64,000 bases of DNA from positions 8,968,406 through 9,032,405 of the forward strand of contig OW804098.1 of NCBI GenBank assembly GCA_942159475.1, read 5' to 3'. Of the stretch, positions 8,509 through 18,511 are shown in pieces. A program made the position numbers and the translations under genes. The notes under the pieces were generated by a model. The model was not told the origin of the DNA and made no database searches. It worked only from the letters and a program-made list of their open reading frames with translations. This DNA is from Sthenelais limicola. Lineage: Eukaryota > Annelida > Polychaeta > Phyllodocida > Sigalionidae. Within the stretch, counting starts at the first letter, position 1; every line of letters starts with the position of its first letter.

Positions 8509-9809
8509 TATAGCATGAGATAGAACAGCAGTTATGATCGAATGGGAATCACTGTAAATAAGGTTGGGCCTTCTTCCTTGTCTCTGGGTCTTCTGAACAA
8601 CTACATTTATAAGGAACGTGGTTGCGAGGGAGGCTTGGAGAGGGAAGGAGGAGACAACATCAAAATGGTACATCTCTCTCACCATATGAAATGGTTTGCT
8701 TATATATAGTTGAAGCCCTTTCCTTGTCAAACTTGTATCCAGAGCAACTACATTTCTATTGAACGTGGGTGCGAAGGAAACATAGAGAAGGAACGGGGAA
8801 AACAACTCGACCAACAATGTTGATATATATTATCATAAATGTACGAATAGTAATCAAGGCACCTCCACTATATATACTGAATAAAAGTGCTATGAAGAGG
8901 GACAAATCTATGAAATGTCGGACATCCAACGCAAGGGAGCAGAATCCAAGTAAGAAACATCAAATCTAATTATGATATGCGCAATATACATTATAACAGG
9001 AACTGTGTGGAATATATAAACCTAAAGAACCACTTAGATAAACCACATTAACAATACAGGATATATTAAAATCACAAAGCACGGATAAAAGGATGTGCAG
9101 CGCAGATAATATCATCATATAAGATATCTTAGGGGTAAAAGATTGCATGAAACTATGAGTAACGATAAAATGAAAAGGAACAGTAAAAATTCAGTACAAA
9201 TACAGTAGTATGAAAATGGTGCAAAAACATAACGGGAGATATATGAACACTCTTGTAATCCTTCATCATATACTAGAAAATAGTAAACTTGGTCAGGACA
9301 TTTCTATTGAACGTCTTGGCAAACAAGTCACTGTTTAAGGTATAGGGTTTTGAGGGAAAATCAAATATCTAGAATTTTCTAAAATAAAAAGTAGGAGCAT
9401 AATGACAAACAGAAGGTTCAGTTCCTGTAAAGGATATATAATTCTAGCACAGATATTATTAATTAAGTCAGACATTTCTATAGAACGTCTGGACAGAAAA
9501 ATTATTTGTCAAGAAAGGGATAGAGAAATAATATTATTAGTATTTATGTATAGGCAAGGAGTATTATATCTAATACAGGGATTGTTCTTTATAAAAAAGC
9601 TAGGAAAGGAACGAAAGCACGATAGAGGGATTATATAAATAGAAATGTAGAAGTAAGATACGTGTAGAAGAATGAGTAGCAAATTGAAATAGAATAATGA
9701 AAGATTTATGAAAATTTATACAACAAAGGTCTTAATTATTTTAATATAGGGAGTAAACAATGTTTCTCCAAACAAGTTACCAACCACAAGGGAAATAGGA
9801 ATAGCATTG
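8509..9809 (+). other. Retrotransposon spacer without clear ORF, with short repeats
   Basis: 1.3 kb between the SGNH ORF and the nested element. It contains four imperfect copies of ACATTTCTATTGAACGT (near 8592, 8748, 9299, 9470), two preceded by a TTCCTTGTC-type sequence. No ORF over ~80 codons has coding character. It may be relic coding sequence or an RNA signal. Confidence 0.6.
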
Positions 9810-11038
9810 CATATATGAGTAATTCTCCCAAACGGGCAGCATTTGATTTCAGGAGGCCATTTTTTTAGAAAAAATAAAATTCGTCCAATCTCTACAATTT
9901 TTGGCGTATATGTAGAAGGGGATATCAGCATTATACAGGCAAAATTTGGGAAGGCTGTGCCAGATATTTCGATTCCTACACCTATATTTCAAAAACGCCC
10001 ATTTTTGCCTTATTTCGCCTATATTAAGCCAGATTAATCAAATAATATTGTGTAAATATGAGATGAGATACCCAGTAATTATGCCAGCAATATTAAATAA
10101 CAAAGTAACAGCTAGAAAATGGATGATGGCTGCCAAGATAGGACCTGTTGTAACCAAAGTTTGAATGACTTTTTGTCAAAATATCTGTTTAATTTCTATA
10201 CAATAACTGTGCTGATATAGCAGGATCTCTTTATTTCTATTAATTATGACGTAACGGTGACACTATAGTCGTAACGGCGACATCCTATCATATGCTCACT
10301 CTAATTCAACAGCATCTGTATTTATTCATATCTATACTTTTTACGAAATTCAGGCAGGCCTTAACAATTATTAGAAAAGAGGAAATTGCATAAAAATATA
10401 TTTTATTTTAAATATGGGAGTTATTTTACATGTCGTAACGTGACATAAAATATTCCCACACCAGTTCAGGGAATGTTATGCAAGGCAATCACAGGTTTCT
10501 GAGACATCGTGGGCTGATAACTTTTCTTTTTACCTAGATATATCTACATATACATCTTCCCTCCACAAAAAACAAAATGAAATTTAAAATTAATTATTAC
10601 TGTTGGAGTGTTTCATTGTTTTGAAGCCATTACATGTCGTAACGGCGACACAGTTATTCCAAAACAAGATTTTCCAGTCTAAATCAGTTCAAATTAATGA
10701 ATACATGAATGTTGTGTTTTTTCATAATCATGAACATGTGTGTATGTGTAGAAACCGTTTCTGGTCAGCAGAAGTAATATATTTTCTAAATTAAGCTGTG
10801 TATTATATTCAAATTCCATAATTATTATATATTTTCTATCCTATAAAAGCTCTTTTATCACAATAACGGCGAATATTTTAGCATAACAGCTTTGAAAGGG
10901 GGGTTCCCACAGCCTCATTTTTGCCAAGGAATTCGAATAAAGTGGTTATAATCATGTGTGATCATCCCAAATACAGGTTGTAGAGACCCTAGGCTGGAAA
11001 ACCAAATGCTGCCCGATTGGGAGAATTACTCATATATG
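9810..11038. mobile_element. 1.23-kb TIR element nested in the retrotransposon
   Basis: Ends are 36-bp inverted repeats differing at one base: CATATATGAGTAATTCTCCC...GGGCAGCATTTG. Weaker inverted similarity continues inside (GGCAAAA...GGCTGTG). The interior has no transposase but carries several GTCGTAACGGCGACA-like palindromes. The target duplication cannot be separated from the palindromic ATATAT end. It stops 4 bases before the ATG of the RT ORF. Confidence 0.6.
10250..10650. repeat. Dispersed GTCGTAACGGCGACA palindromes
   Basis: Near-copies at about 10250 (CGTAACGGTGACA), 10268 (GTCGTAACGGCGACA), 10433 (TGTCGTAACGTGACA) and 10634 (TGTCGTAACGGCGACA), plus AATAACGGCGAA at 10861. Imperfect dyads in an AT-rich setting, perhaps protein-binding sites. 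Confidence 0.6.
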
Positions 11039-11042
11039 TAAC

Positions 11043-13964
11043 ATGAACAAACCTATCAAAATAGAAGATTTTGGTAAGAAAAAAGGTATCTCGCTATTTT
11101 CATGGAATGTTAGAAGCTTGAAGCCGAAAATAATGGGGGTCAACTCATTTGTACATGAGTTAACACCAAGCATAATATCTTTACAAGAAACCTGGTTGAA
11201 TGATAAAATAGACAACTCGCAAATATCAATTCCAGGGTACCAAATTTATAGACAGGATAGATCGCAGAAGAAAAAAGGTGGTGGCTTACTATCATACGTC
11301 CAAGATTCTATGAAAGTGGACGATAATGCTTATCAGAATTTAAATGTCTCAAATAAAGATGTGGAAATACAAATTTTATCAATAGTCAAAGGTAGATCAA
11401 AAAGCATGATTAATGTGAATGTCTACAGGCCACCCAGTGGCGCACTAGAAAATTGTACAACATATTTAAGAGATATACTGGGAGCATTAGATAAAACCCA
11501 AGATATTGTGATCATGGGTGACTTTAATTGTGACTACCACGAAATGTCCAAAGCTAGTAGAAATACAAAAACGGGTGAACTATATAACTTACTGACACAA
11601 TATAACTTAAATCAAGTTATAAAGTGTAATACAAGGTCTACAAAAAAATCATCCAGGCTAATAGATCAAATATTCTGCACATGTAATAATATTGAAAGCA
11701 CGGGAGCGGTGGAATATAATTTGAGCGATCATTTACCTGTATATGTAAACATAAAGAAGGCACGAACAAGATATCAGAGGGCTACATTTGAAGCCAGGGA
11801 TACTACTTACTATGACGATAAAATTTTGAAAGAAATTTTAGTAAACGAAGATTGGACTGAGCTATATGAAAATAGAGAAGTCGATGAATGCTGGGATCTA
11901 ATATATTCTAAAATGTCCCATTTCTTAGACAGAATGTGTCCTATTACAAAATTGGAAAAAGTTAAAACACGGCCCCCATGGTATACAAAAGAGCTGTCGA
12001 AACAGTCAAAAGCCAGGGACAAACTTTTTGCGAAGGCCAAGAAAACTAATAAAGAAGAAGATTGGAACAAAGCAAAAATGGCTAGAAATAAAATGAATTC
12101 CGATGTAATAAAAATGAAAAATGATTATCTAAGGACACAGATAAATATCAATAGAAATGATCCTAAAAAGTTTTGGGAGACAATAAATCCAATATTAGCA
12201 CCAGACATGGTCAAAAAACACTTGAAAATTCAAACCAAAAAAGATGACGGTAATCTGGCTCATGAAAATGAAGTCCCTGATATCTTCAATAATTTTTTCT
12301 CCGTAATTGGTAAAAACCTTGCAGAGAGGATTGTGCCTCCAGATAATGAAAAAGAGGAAAAAGAAATCAAAGAATTGTTAGAGTTAAGCAAAATAGGTTA
12401 TGGAGAACATAACGACCTAGTTCAAAAATTTGAACTAGAACCTGTGAAAGAGAAAGATATAGTTGATTTAATTTGGAAAACTAGTGTGTATAAGGCCTCA
12501 GGGATACCACATATGCCAACAAGAATCCTGAAACCTATCCTTCTTTCCCTAGTTAGACAGATTACATATGTGTATAACTTATCTATTGAGACTGGGAAGG
12601 TACCCAGATTCTTCAAGAAGGCCATTATTACTCCACTTCATAAAGATGGGTCTAGGCTAGACCCTAGTAATTATAGGCCAATATCTGTAATAACCCTTCC
12701 AGGTAAAATACTTGAGAAATGTATACACAAACAAGTATATAATTATTTAGAAACAAATGATCTACTATATCAAAACCAATTCGGTTTTAGAAAAGAATTA
12801 TCAATTCAGGATGCCCATTTCGAACTTTTCTCAGACATATATTTCAATTTGAATGAAAACAAAGGAACAACACTAACATATATAGATCTGAAAAAAGCAT
12901 TTGATACGGTAGATCACAATAGAATTATAAATAAGCTTAAGTTGATAGGAATCGGGATAAAAACGATAGACTGGTTTCAGGATTATTTAAGCGATAGGGA
13001 ACAAACAGTATGCGTAAATAATATTAATTTTGGAGTCCAGAAAGTAATATGTGGTGTCCCTCAGGGAACGGCCCTGGGTCCACTCTTGTTCCAGATTTAC
13101 ATGAACGATCTACACAAATGGGTGAAAAACTCCAAAATTATTCTCTTTGCTGATGACACTGTAATATACAACTCAAACTCAAATACAAATACAGCTAACG
13201 AGAAATTACAGGAAGACCTAAATAGAGTTGATATATGGTGTAGGGAAAATAAAATCTCCCTAAATACCAAAAAGACAAAAGCAATGATAATCGATAGGAA
13301 AAGGGTGAAGCCAGATCAAAGCTTCACTAAACTGAGTATTGGGGACAATGAAATAGATTTCACGGATACCTATAAATACTTAGGACTGACAATTGACAGA
13401 AAACTGACTTTTAAACAACATATAGAGATACGAATAAGGTCAGCTAGGGATAAAATCCAGAAACTAGCACAACTAAGGCATTCCACGAATGATTCGACCC
13501 TTCTGAACATCTATAAAGTGGCAATTAGACCATTAATAGAATTCGGGGATGCAATATATAACGGAGGGAATAAGTCAGACCTGAAAAAATTACAAACAGT
13601 CCAAAATATGGCAGTTAGAATAATAAAGAGAAGGGGTAAGCTAGAAAATACCGATCAAGCACATACTGAGTTAAATATACCAAAATTAGATATGCGAAGA
13701 AAGGCCCATCTATTAGAATGGGGATTCAACATGGCACAGAACGACTGTAATATAGATGGTAGGAAAATAAACCTAAGATATCTAGCTAAAGGTAAAAAGT
13801 TAAGAACAGTCACTCCCAAACTAGATCTAATAAGTAGATCATTCATAACCACGGTGCCTTACCTATGGAACGAGTTGGACCCAGGGCCCCAAAATGTGTT
13901 AACCTTAAAGGAGTTTAAGAAATTTCTGAAGTACGAGTATACTTCCAATGTACAAATTGAATAA
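11043..13964 (+). CDS. Retrotransposon ORF2: AP-like endonuclease and reverse transcriptase
   Basis: 973 residues from ATG 11043 to TAA. The endonuclease covers ~15-240: FSWNVRSL (Asn), SLQETWL (catalytic Glu ~47), NVYRPPSG, MGDFNCD (~160), LSDHLPV (Asp/His ~229). The RT covers ~480-790: SNYRPISV, YIDLKKAFDTVDH (motif A Asp ~615), GVPQGTALGPLLF (motif B) and FADD (motif C ~702). The thumb region has YKVAIRPLIEFGD. The C-terminus has YLWNELDP and a basic tail. No RNase H or zinc knuckle is seen. The enzyme nicks target DNA and primes cDNA synthesis. The frame is intact, with all catalytic residues present. Confidence 0.95.
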   Translation: MNKPIKIEDFGKKKGISLFSWNVRSLKPKIMGVNSFVHELTPSIISLQETWLNDKIDNSQISIPGYQIYRQDRSQKKKGGGLLSYVQDSMKVDDNAYQNLNVSNKDVEIQILSIVKGRSKSMINVNVYRPPSGALENCTTYLRDILGALDKTQDIVIMGDFNCDYHEMSKASRNTKTGELYNLLTQYNLNQVIKCNTRSTKKSSRLIDQIFCTCNNIESTGAVEYNLSDHLPVYVNIKKARTRYQRATFEARDTTYYDDKILKEILVNEDWTELYENREVDECWDLIYSKMSHFLDRMCPITKLEKVKTRPPWYTKELSKQSKARDKLFAKAKKTNKEEDWNKAKMARNKMNSDVIKMKNDYLRTQININRNDPKKFWETINPILAPDMVKKHLKIQTKKDDGNLAHENEVPDIFNNFFSVIGKNLAERIVPPDNEKEEKEIKELLELSKIGYGEHNDLVQKFELEPVKEKDIVDLIWKTSVYKASGIPHMPTRILKPILLSLVRQITYVYNLSIETGKVPRFFKKAIITPLHKDGSRLDPSNYRPISVITLPGKILEKCIHKQVYNYLETNDLLYQNQFGFRKELSIQDAHFELFSDIYFNLNENKGTTLTYIDLKKAFDTVDHNRIINKLKLIGIGIKTIDWFQDYLSDREQTVCVNNINFGVQKVICGVPQGTALGPLLFQIYMNDLHKWVKNSKIILFADDTVIYNSNSNTNTANEKLQEDLNRVDIWCRENKISLNTKKTKAMIIDRKRVKPDQSFTKLSIGDNEIDFTDTYKYLGLTIDRKLTFKQHIEIRIRSARDKIQKLAQLRHSTNDSTLLNIYKVAIRPLIEFGDAIYNGGNKSDLKKLQTVQNMAVRIIKRRGKLENTDQAHTELNIPKLDMRRKAHLLEWGFNMAQNDCNIDGRKINLRYLAKGKKLRTVTPKLDLISRSFITTVPYLWNELDPGPQNVLTLKEFKKFLKYEYTSNVQIE

Positions 13965-14648
13965 TGAATGTAGGGAAAACCACGATACATTTTGTAAATA
14001 ATAGCAGGTGAAGCTAAGAACCTCAACAATTTATGTCCTAATATTTATATCAGAGTTGAGTAACTATATTGTCACGTATTCAGTGAATAAAACCTGCGTC
14101 AACTAATAATAAAGGTGGTAATGTTAAATCATTGTAGATTAACAATGTAATTATAAGACTCCTTAAGGAAGTTGTAAAAATCAAAATTGTCATACCCCCC
14201 TAGTACAAGAGGGAATAGTCTTGTTAAGAGAAAAGGAACATTGTACTATGTTCTAAGGAACCCGGAATGTATAGTGAATACAAAACTGTATAGTAAATAA
14301 AAAATAAGAAAATAGACGGAAATGTATAACATTAATCAGTAAAATTAAGAAAGCATGAAATGCAACATTAAAATTGTAAATACTTCGGAGTAATAGACCC
14401 GGATATGTAATACTACGAATTTTCACTCGTAAAACACATGTTATAATCACACCATGTAATTGTTTATCAAATATGTTAATCACAAATGTAAATGTTTATC
14501 TGTAAATGTTAATGTACTGTTAAATGAATCTGTTTCAATATGCCTCGGCCTCATGGGAAGAACAAAATTGGTTGACATGAGGACCATTTTCTCTAAAAGC
14601 TTCAATTATTGTAACTGTATGAAGAGAAATAAAAATACTTATATATAT
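13965..14648 (+). other. Retrotransposon 3' UTR
   Basis: AT-rich, no ORF, ends AAATAAAAATAC then (TA)n. This is a microsatellite-like tail instead of poly(A), as in CR1/L2-like elements. Confidence 0.7.
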
Positions 14649-14652
14649 ATTT

Positions 14653-14842
14653 AGTAAATTGTACTAAATTAGGCTAAATAATGCTCAATATTAGGTAAAT
14701 TCGAGTATATTTGGCATTGCATTGATTCTAGCAATCTGTTTGGTTAGGTTGAACTGTATTTTGAACTTTATTTTTGTCTTAAATGTGGGTTATTTGAGAG
14801 GATTGGTGAAGATGAATTGTACATTTTGTGAAAATCTGACCC
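14653..14842 (+). mobile_element. GGGTCAG MITE copy 4, right part (subfamily B)
   Basis: Continues exactly where 5832-5876 stopped (AGTAAATT...CTGACCC), followed by the ATAT duplication. Confidence 0.9.
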
Positions 14843-14928
14843 ATATCTGGGCTTAACCTCTGGCTCTGAGATTGGGTTCCAAATTAAAGAGACTCATGAA
14901 TATCAACAAGTGAGATGCTCACGAGAAT

Positions 14929-15155
14929 GGGTCAGATTTTCAGAAAATGTACAATTGGCAGATCTACACATTCAGTAAAACATTGGCTGAAAAGTGATGA
15001 GTACCAGGTATATCTGAGTATATTTGGTGTCACATTGGTTCAAAGTATCAGTTCTGTTATGTTAAACTACATTTTGAAGCTCATTTTTGTCTTAAATGGG
15101 GGTTATTTGAGAAGATTGGTGAAGGCCAATTGTACATTTTCTGAAAATCTGACCC
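14929..15155 (+). mobile_element. GGGTCAG MITE copy 5 (subfamily A)
   Basis: Intact TIRs; GAAT duplicated on both sides. Confidence 0.93.
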
Positions 15156-15307
15156 GAATACCAAATTTGGGGTACATGGCACAATTCACCCTCCGACTGC
15201 GTCCAACTTTCATGCAGTTGCTGGTGGCTTGACTCCAATGATGTATTTCCCCCACTGCGGTCGTTGCGGTCGCTTTCTCATTCCGAATATAATAGGTTGT
15301 GTTGATA

Positions 15308-15664
15308 GGGCCAACAAAAAATAGGTGTGTTTCCGATTTATCTGGCTGAAAACCAGGTAGGGGGGTGTGTTAATTTATTTTTTTTGTTAATTTTTTTTGT
15401 TTGGAAACCACATCCCAGGAACTGAGAAAAATGTCTTTTCCATAACAATAGTTGTTTTGAACATGGGAAATGTGCTTTTTGACAGTTTCGGGTTAGGAAA
15501 ACCCGTTTTCCTGCCTTCATAAGCTTTTTTTGTCAAAAAATCCTATAAAAACTAAGATATGATGGGGAAAAAATCAGGTATTGTAAATTTTTTTTTAGGT
15601 AGGGTAAGGTTTTTAGGTAGGGGGGGGGGGGTAAATCGGAAACACACCTATTTTTTTTGCCTAG
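15308..15664. repeat. TAGGTGTGTTTCCGA foldback element
   Basis: Ends AATAGGTGTGTTTCCGATTT / AAATCGGAAACACACCTATT with G-run and T-run interior. Two further copies at 59690 and 60438. Confidence 0.85.
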
Positions 15665-15796
15665 GGTGTATAATATAGGTTCTTTATAATAATCAGTAAA
15701 TGACAATAACTGTTGCTTTTGTCAAATTAATGTCATTTGCTTGCCACGATGAAATCCTGTACTGGAATTGAACATCGAACACCAGCAACTGTATTA

Positions 15797-16032
15797 GGGT
15801 CAGATTTTCAGAAAATGTACAATTGGCAGCTGTACACATTGAGTAAATTCTGCTAAATTAGGCTGCAATTTCGTCAATACTAGGGTAAATTCGAGTATAT
15901 TCGGCATTGCGTTGATTCTAGCAATCTGTTTGGTTAGGTTGAACTGTATTTTGAACTTTATTTTCGTCAGAAATTTGGGTTATTTGAGAGGAATGGCGAC
16001 GTTGAATTGTAGATTTTATGAAAATCTGACCC
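15797..16032 (+). mobile_element. GGGTCAG MITE copy 6 (subfamily B)
   Basis: TIRs present; ATTA duplicated on both sides. Confidence 0.92.
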
Positions 16033-16084
16033 ATTATTCCTGTGCTGGAAATCTCTGATTTATGACATATCGTACCTTTATTAA

Positions 16085-16262
16085 CCTCTTATACCTCACA
16101 TTATTATATATTATTATGTATCAGTTCGCTCTATTTAGTATCAAAGGAATGGCCGGGAGATCTGGGAATAAATCCTTAATGGTTCCCAGAGGCCTGTCGA
16201 CATGTTCGTCAGAAATTTGTAAAACCTTGATGAATAAAAGATTGTTCTATTCTATTCTAACT
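16085..16262 (+). mobile_element. Probable LINE 3'-end fragment
   Basis: Ends AAACCTTGATGAATAAAAGA followed by a short TTCTA microsatellite, typical of CR1/L2-type 3' tails. No coding part kept. Confidence 0.4.
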
Positions 16263-16319
16263 ATAAAACCGCATATTAGCCGCATGGGGTCCGCTGGAGC
16301 CCTCCCTCACCTTACACAT

Positions 16320-16556
16320 GGGTCAAGTCTCTCGAAAATGTACAATTGGCCTTCACCAATCTTCTCAAATAACCCCAATCTAAGACAAAAATCAGGTTCA
16401 AAATACAGTTTAACATAACCAGACAGATTTATTGAATGAATACAATACAAAATACAATCAGATATACCTAGTATTTAACAATTCTCACTCTAATTTTTTT
16501 AGCAGAATTTGAGATGTGTAGAACTGTAGATTGTGCATTTTCTGAAAATCTCACCC
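16320..16556 (-). mobile_element. GGGTCAG MITE copy 7 (subfamily C)
   Basis: Diverged left TIR (GGGTCAAGTCTCTCG), ACAT duplication on both sides. Interior has the subfamily-C GAATGAATACAATAC block. Confidence 0.88.
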
Positions 16557-16804
16557 ACATACATGTACAATAGACAACCTGCATTGCAAAGAGCGCATGA
16601 CCGGATGCTTTTAAAATATGGGATTGTTTGAGGTCCGTGCAGTCTGCCAAATCATGCATGACGATTGTTTGCTACTGCAATAGGACATCAGACCCCATAA
16701 TCCCTTTCGCAAAATGGCGTCCGCGCAGGTGGGCTATTGGCGATCTGGATCATTTTCCCCACTACTCTATGAGCATTTATTAATTGAAGGTTATTTCACT
16801 TCAG

Positions 16805-16925
16805 GTTTTCACCTGCACATTATGGACGATTATTTGGGCTGGCCCGGAGCATTGGAGGCGTAATGTCATTCATTCAATACCCATACATTCTTTGGGCGAA
16901 TGTAAATTATTCGGGTTTCATAAGC
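16805..16925 (+). CDS. SLC43-like transporter, exon d (HYGRLFGL motif, TM11)
   Basis: The acceptor is ttcacttcag|G and the donor ATAAGC|gtaaat. It encodes FSPAHYGRLFGLARSIGGVM, then SFIQYPYILWANVNYSGFIS. This matches the family block FPSxHFGxLxGLxxxxxxxxxLLQxPxF. It is 121 bp and in phase on both sides, and too short to show as a stand-alone ORF. It lies just downstream of the retrotransposon-filled third intron. Confidence 0.85.
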
Positions 16926-16959
16926 GTAAATATGGATTTCTTCATATTACAACTATAAT

Positions 16960-17395
16960 GTGATCTGTTTCAGGAAAATGAGTCATAAGTCGCAAAAACT
17001 GGATTTTGAGATACCATTATATTTGAAAAGAGGGGATCAAGCCGATTCCAATGATAGTAAACAGTTTAATAATCTAATAAGTATTTCTAGATTTTAAGTT
17101 TGATATTTTCGGGTTGTTTTTTTTAAGTTTTGAATATTTCTTGGGGTCAATAAACAGTAAAGTTACTAAATGCAGTCCAGATGAGGACCTTTGAAACGAA
17201 TGGATATATTACATAGATTGTCCTGAAATTTGATATATAGATTAATGTTACCATGAGTTATCAACCCTTAAAAAAATAGAACATTCCAATAATGTGATCT
17301 TGTGAAAAAAAACATTCCTACAAAGGGATCTTGTGAATGAAATACTTCGAAAAATATCAATTTTGCGACTTATGACTCATTTTCCTGAAACACAT
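16960..17395. mobile_element. GAGTCATAAG-family TIR element
   Basis: Both ends intact: TGTTTCAGGAAAATGAGTCA and its complement ending CCTGAAACACA. ~435 bp, no ORF. Confidence 0.85.
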
Positions 17396-17565
17396 TATTG
17401 TCTTAAAGAAACGATTTACCACAAAATATAAACATGCCAGTACTTACTCTAAATTTACTAATGATGTTTATTTTTTTTCTTATGCCACACTTTTATTAAA
17501 TTAATATTCAGGTTTGGACATATTCTTCGCATACCAATGGGACTTTTTTCATTGAAGGCAGATGA

Positions 17566-17759
17566 TTAAGGGTGGTCTCCACTGGCTGCAGTAAGCCTTG
17601 CGATGGTGTTGTGTTGTTGGGAAGTGGCGAGGTCCTGCCTACATGGCCAGTGAACCATGTAGGCAGGACCTCGTCATTCCTCACCACCTACAGAACCAGC
17701 ACAAACCATCGCAAGGCTTACCGCAGAGCTTACCGCAGCCAGTGGAGACCAACCTTTAA
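17566..17759. repeat. Foldback element, TTAAGGGTGGTCTCC ends
   Basis: Left arm AAGGGTGGTCTCCACTGGCT mirrored at the right end. The centre pairs across CCTACATGG...CCATGTAGG. Second copy at 30966. Confidence 0.85.
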
Positions 17760-17951
17760 GTTACATCAAAGGGGAAAATACGCGATATCCAGCATGGATG
17801 TATTCACCACGTTGACTTCTTTTAGCAATAAATTGTAATTATAAGAACGGAGAACAATTTTACATAAAAACTATAACCCTAGATCATTAGGGTTCAAAGT
17901 GAAGCGACCAAATTTAGAATTCAGCTAAAACAATGACTATACAAAACTAAT

Positions 17952-18298
17952 TGTGATGTGTTCCAGGAAAATGAGTCATAAGTCGCAAAATTGATATTTT
18001 TCAAATTGTTTTTTTTTTCACAAAAATCTCTTCATTGGAATGTTCTGAGCTTTAGAGAGTTTAGCACTTATAGTCGTATAAATCCGTGTAACATATTTCA
18101 GGACATTATGTCATATAGCTTTGCGTTTTGAATGCCTTCCTATGGAGTTTATTTAGTTACTTTACTGGTAATTACCCATCCAGAAACATTACAAACTCTT
18201 TTTTTTTAAAACATAGAAATGCCAAACTAAAAATATAGAAATTCATATTATGTGCTCCAGTGTTTACTATCATTAGAATCAGCTTGATCTCCTCTATT
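17952..18298. mobile_element. GAGTCATAAG-family element, truncated at the exon acceptor
   Basis: Has one TIR; the opposite ~60 bp are missing. Family sequence ends at CTTGATCTCCTCT, 10-15 bases before the acceptor AG of the last transporter exon, so it supplies part of the polypyrimidine tract. Confidence 0.8.
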
Positions 18299-18308
18299 CT
18301 ACTTGCAG

Positions 18309-18455
18309 GTTCATATATTCCTGTTAGTGACCGTCATGTTCTCCAGCATCCTACCAATATACATCTTCCTCCTGTACAGGAGACATAGGAACGCAGCATG
18401 CAATGTTCCAGACCAACCGGTAGGCGGCGACATCATCAACAACACCAAGTGCTAA
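18309..18455 (+). CDS. SLC43-like transporter, last exon (TM12, cytoplasmic tail)
   Basis: The acceptor is ctacttgcag|GTT and the stop TAA at 18453-18455. Forty-eight residues start VHIFLLVTVMFSSILPIYIF, then LLYRRHRNAACNVPDQPVGG and DIINNTKC. The last helix followed by YRR matches the C-terminal ends of SLC43 proteins (PxYLxxYRR / FLVYRECR). The tail is short and polar and has no obvious motif. The bases just before the acceptor belong to a truncated transposon copy, and a long hairpin begins a few bases after the stop. Confidence 0.83.
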   Translation, partial: VHIFLLVTVMFSSILPIYIFLLYRRHRNAACNVPDQPVGGDIINNTKC

Positions 18456-18461
18456 AAAGTT

Positions 18462-18511
18462 TTGTCAAAAAATGATTTGAAGTCATTGACTTCAAGTCAT
18501 TTTTTGACAAA
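18462..18511. repeat. Near-perfect hairpin right after the SLC43 stop codon
   Basis: Arms TTGTCAAAAAATGATTTGAA and the reverse complement of TTCAAGTCATTTTTTGACAA are about 24 nt each with almost no loop. It starts ~7 bases after TAA, so it would fold in the 3' UTR of the mRNA. It may be a tiny foldback insertion. Confidence 0.75.

Larger units (their letters stand above)
5877..14648 (+). mobile_element. Non-LTR retrotransposon with NADAR and SGNH proteins
   Basis: The boundaries follow from the interrupted MITE: ATTT occurs at 5873-5876 and again at 14649-14652, consistent with a short target duplication. The order is ~190-bp 5' leader, ORF1 (6070-7782), SGNH ORF (7807-8508), 2.5 kb without a clear ORF that includes a nested TIR element (9810-11038), endonuclease/RT ORF (11043-13964), ~680-bp 3' UTR, and a TATATA tail rather than poly(A). 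An apurinic-like endonuclease plus RT, with no RNase H and an SGNH protein, fits the CR1/L2-like group of LINEs; the clade needs a phylogeny. The large ORFs are uninterrupted, so the insertion looks fairly young. Confidence 0.88.
5630..16804 (+). other. Intron 3 of the transporter
   Basis: 11.2 kb. Holds the MITE split by the 8.8-kb retrotransposon, then two more MITE copies, a TAGGTGTGTTTCCGA foldback (15308-15664), a LINE-like 3' tail and another MITE. 16557-16790 shows no recognisable feature. Confidence 0.8.
16926..18308 (+). other. Intron 4 of the transporter
   Basis: Almost entirely repeats: a full GAGTCATAAG element (from 34 bp after the donor), a foldback at 17566, and a truncated GAGTCATAAG copy ending at the acceptor of the last exon. 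17396-17560 shows nothing recognisable. Confidence 0.8.
1..18455 (+). other. Gene span: SLC43-family amino-acid transporter, 3' part (5 exons)
   Basis: Five + strand exons join with compatible phases: 1-621, 1637-1738, 5440-5629, 16805-16925, 18309-18455, giving 392 residues and TAA. The order of segments matches the C-terminal half of SLC43 (LAT3/LAT4/EEG1) transporters, which move large neutral amino acids or nucleobases across the plasma membrane without sodium coupling. The match is seen at the DAG(V)-like start, the SP...LRIIFY-like TM7, the YTN..F/Y motif, the RSFxY helix, the HxGxLxGL motif and the YRR tail. The 5' exons (TM1-5) are outside the window. I cannot tell which vertebrate paralogue is closest, so no symbol is given. 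Introns are 1.0, 3.7, 11.2 and 1.4 kb and are mostly transposon. Confidence 0.85.

Noticed and set aside
8323..8817. 164-codon minus-strand ORF
   Set aside because: Antisense to the SGNH ORF and spacer; no family resemblance.
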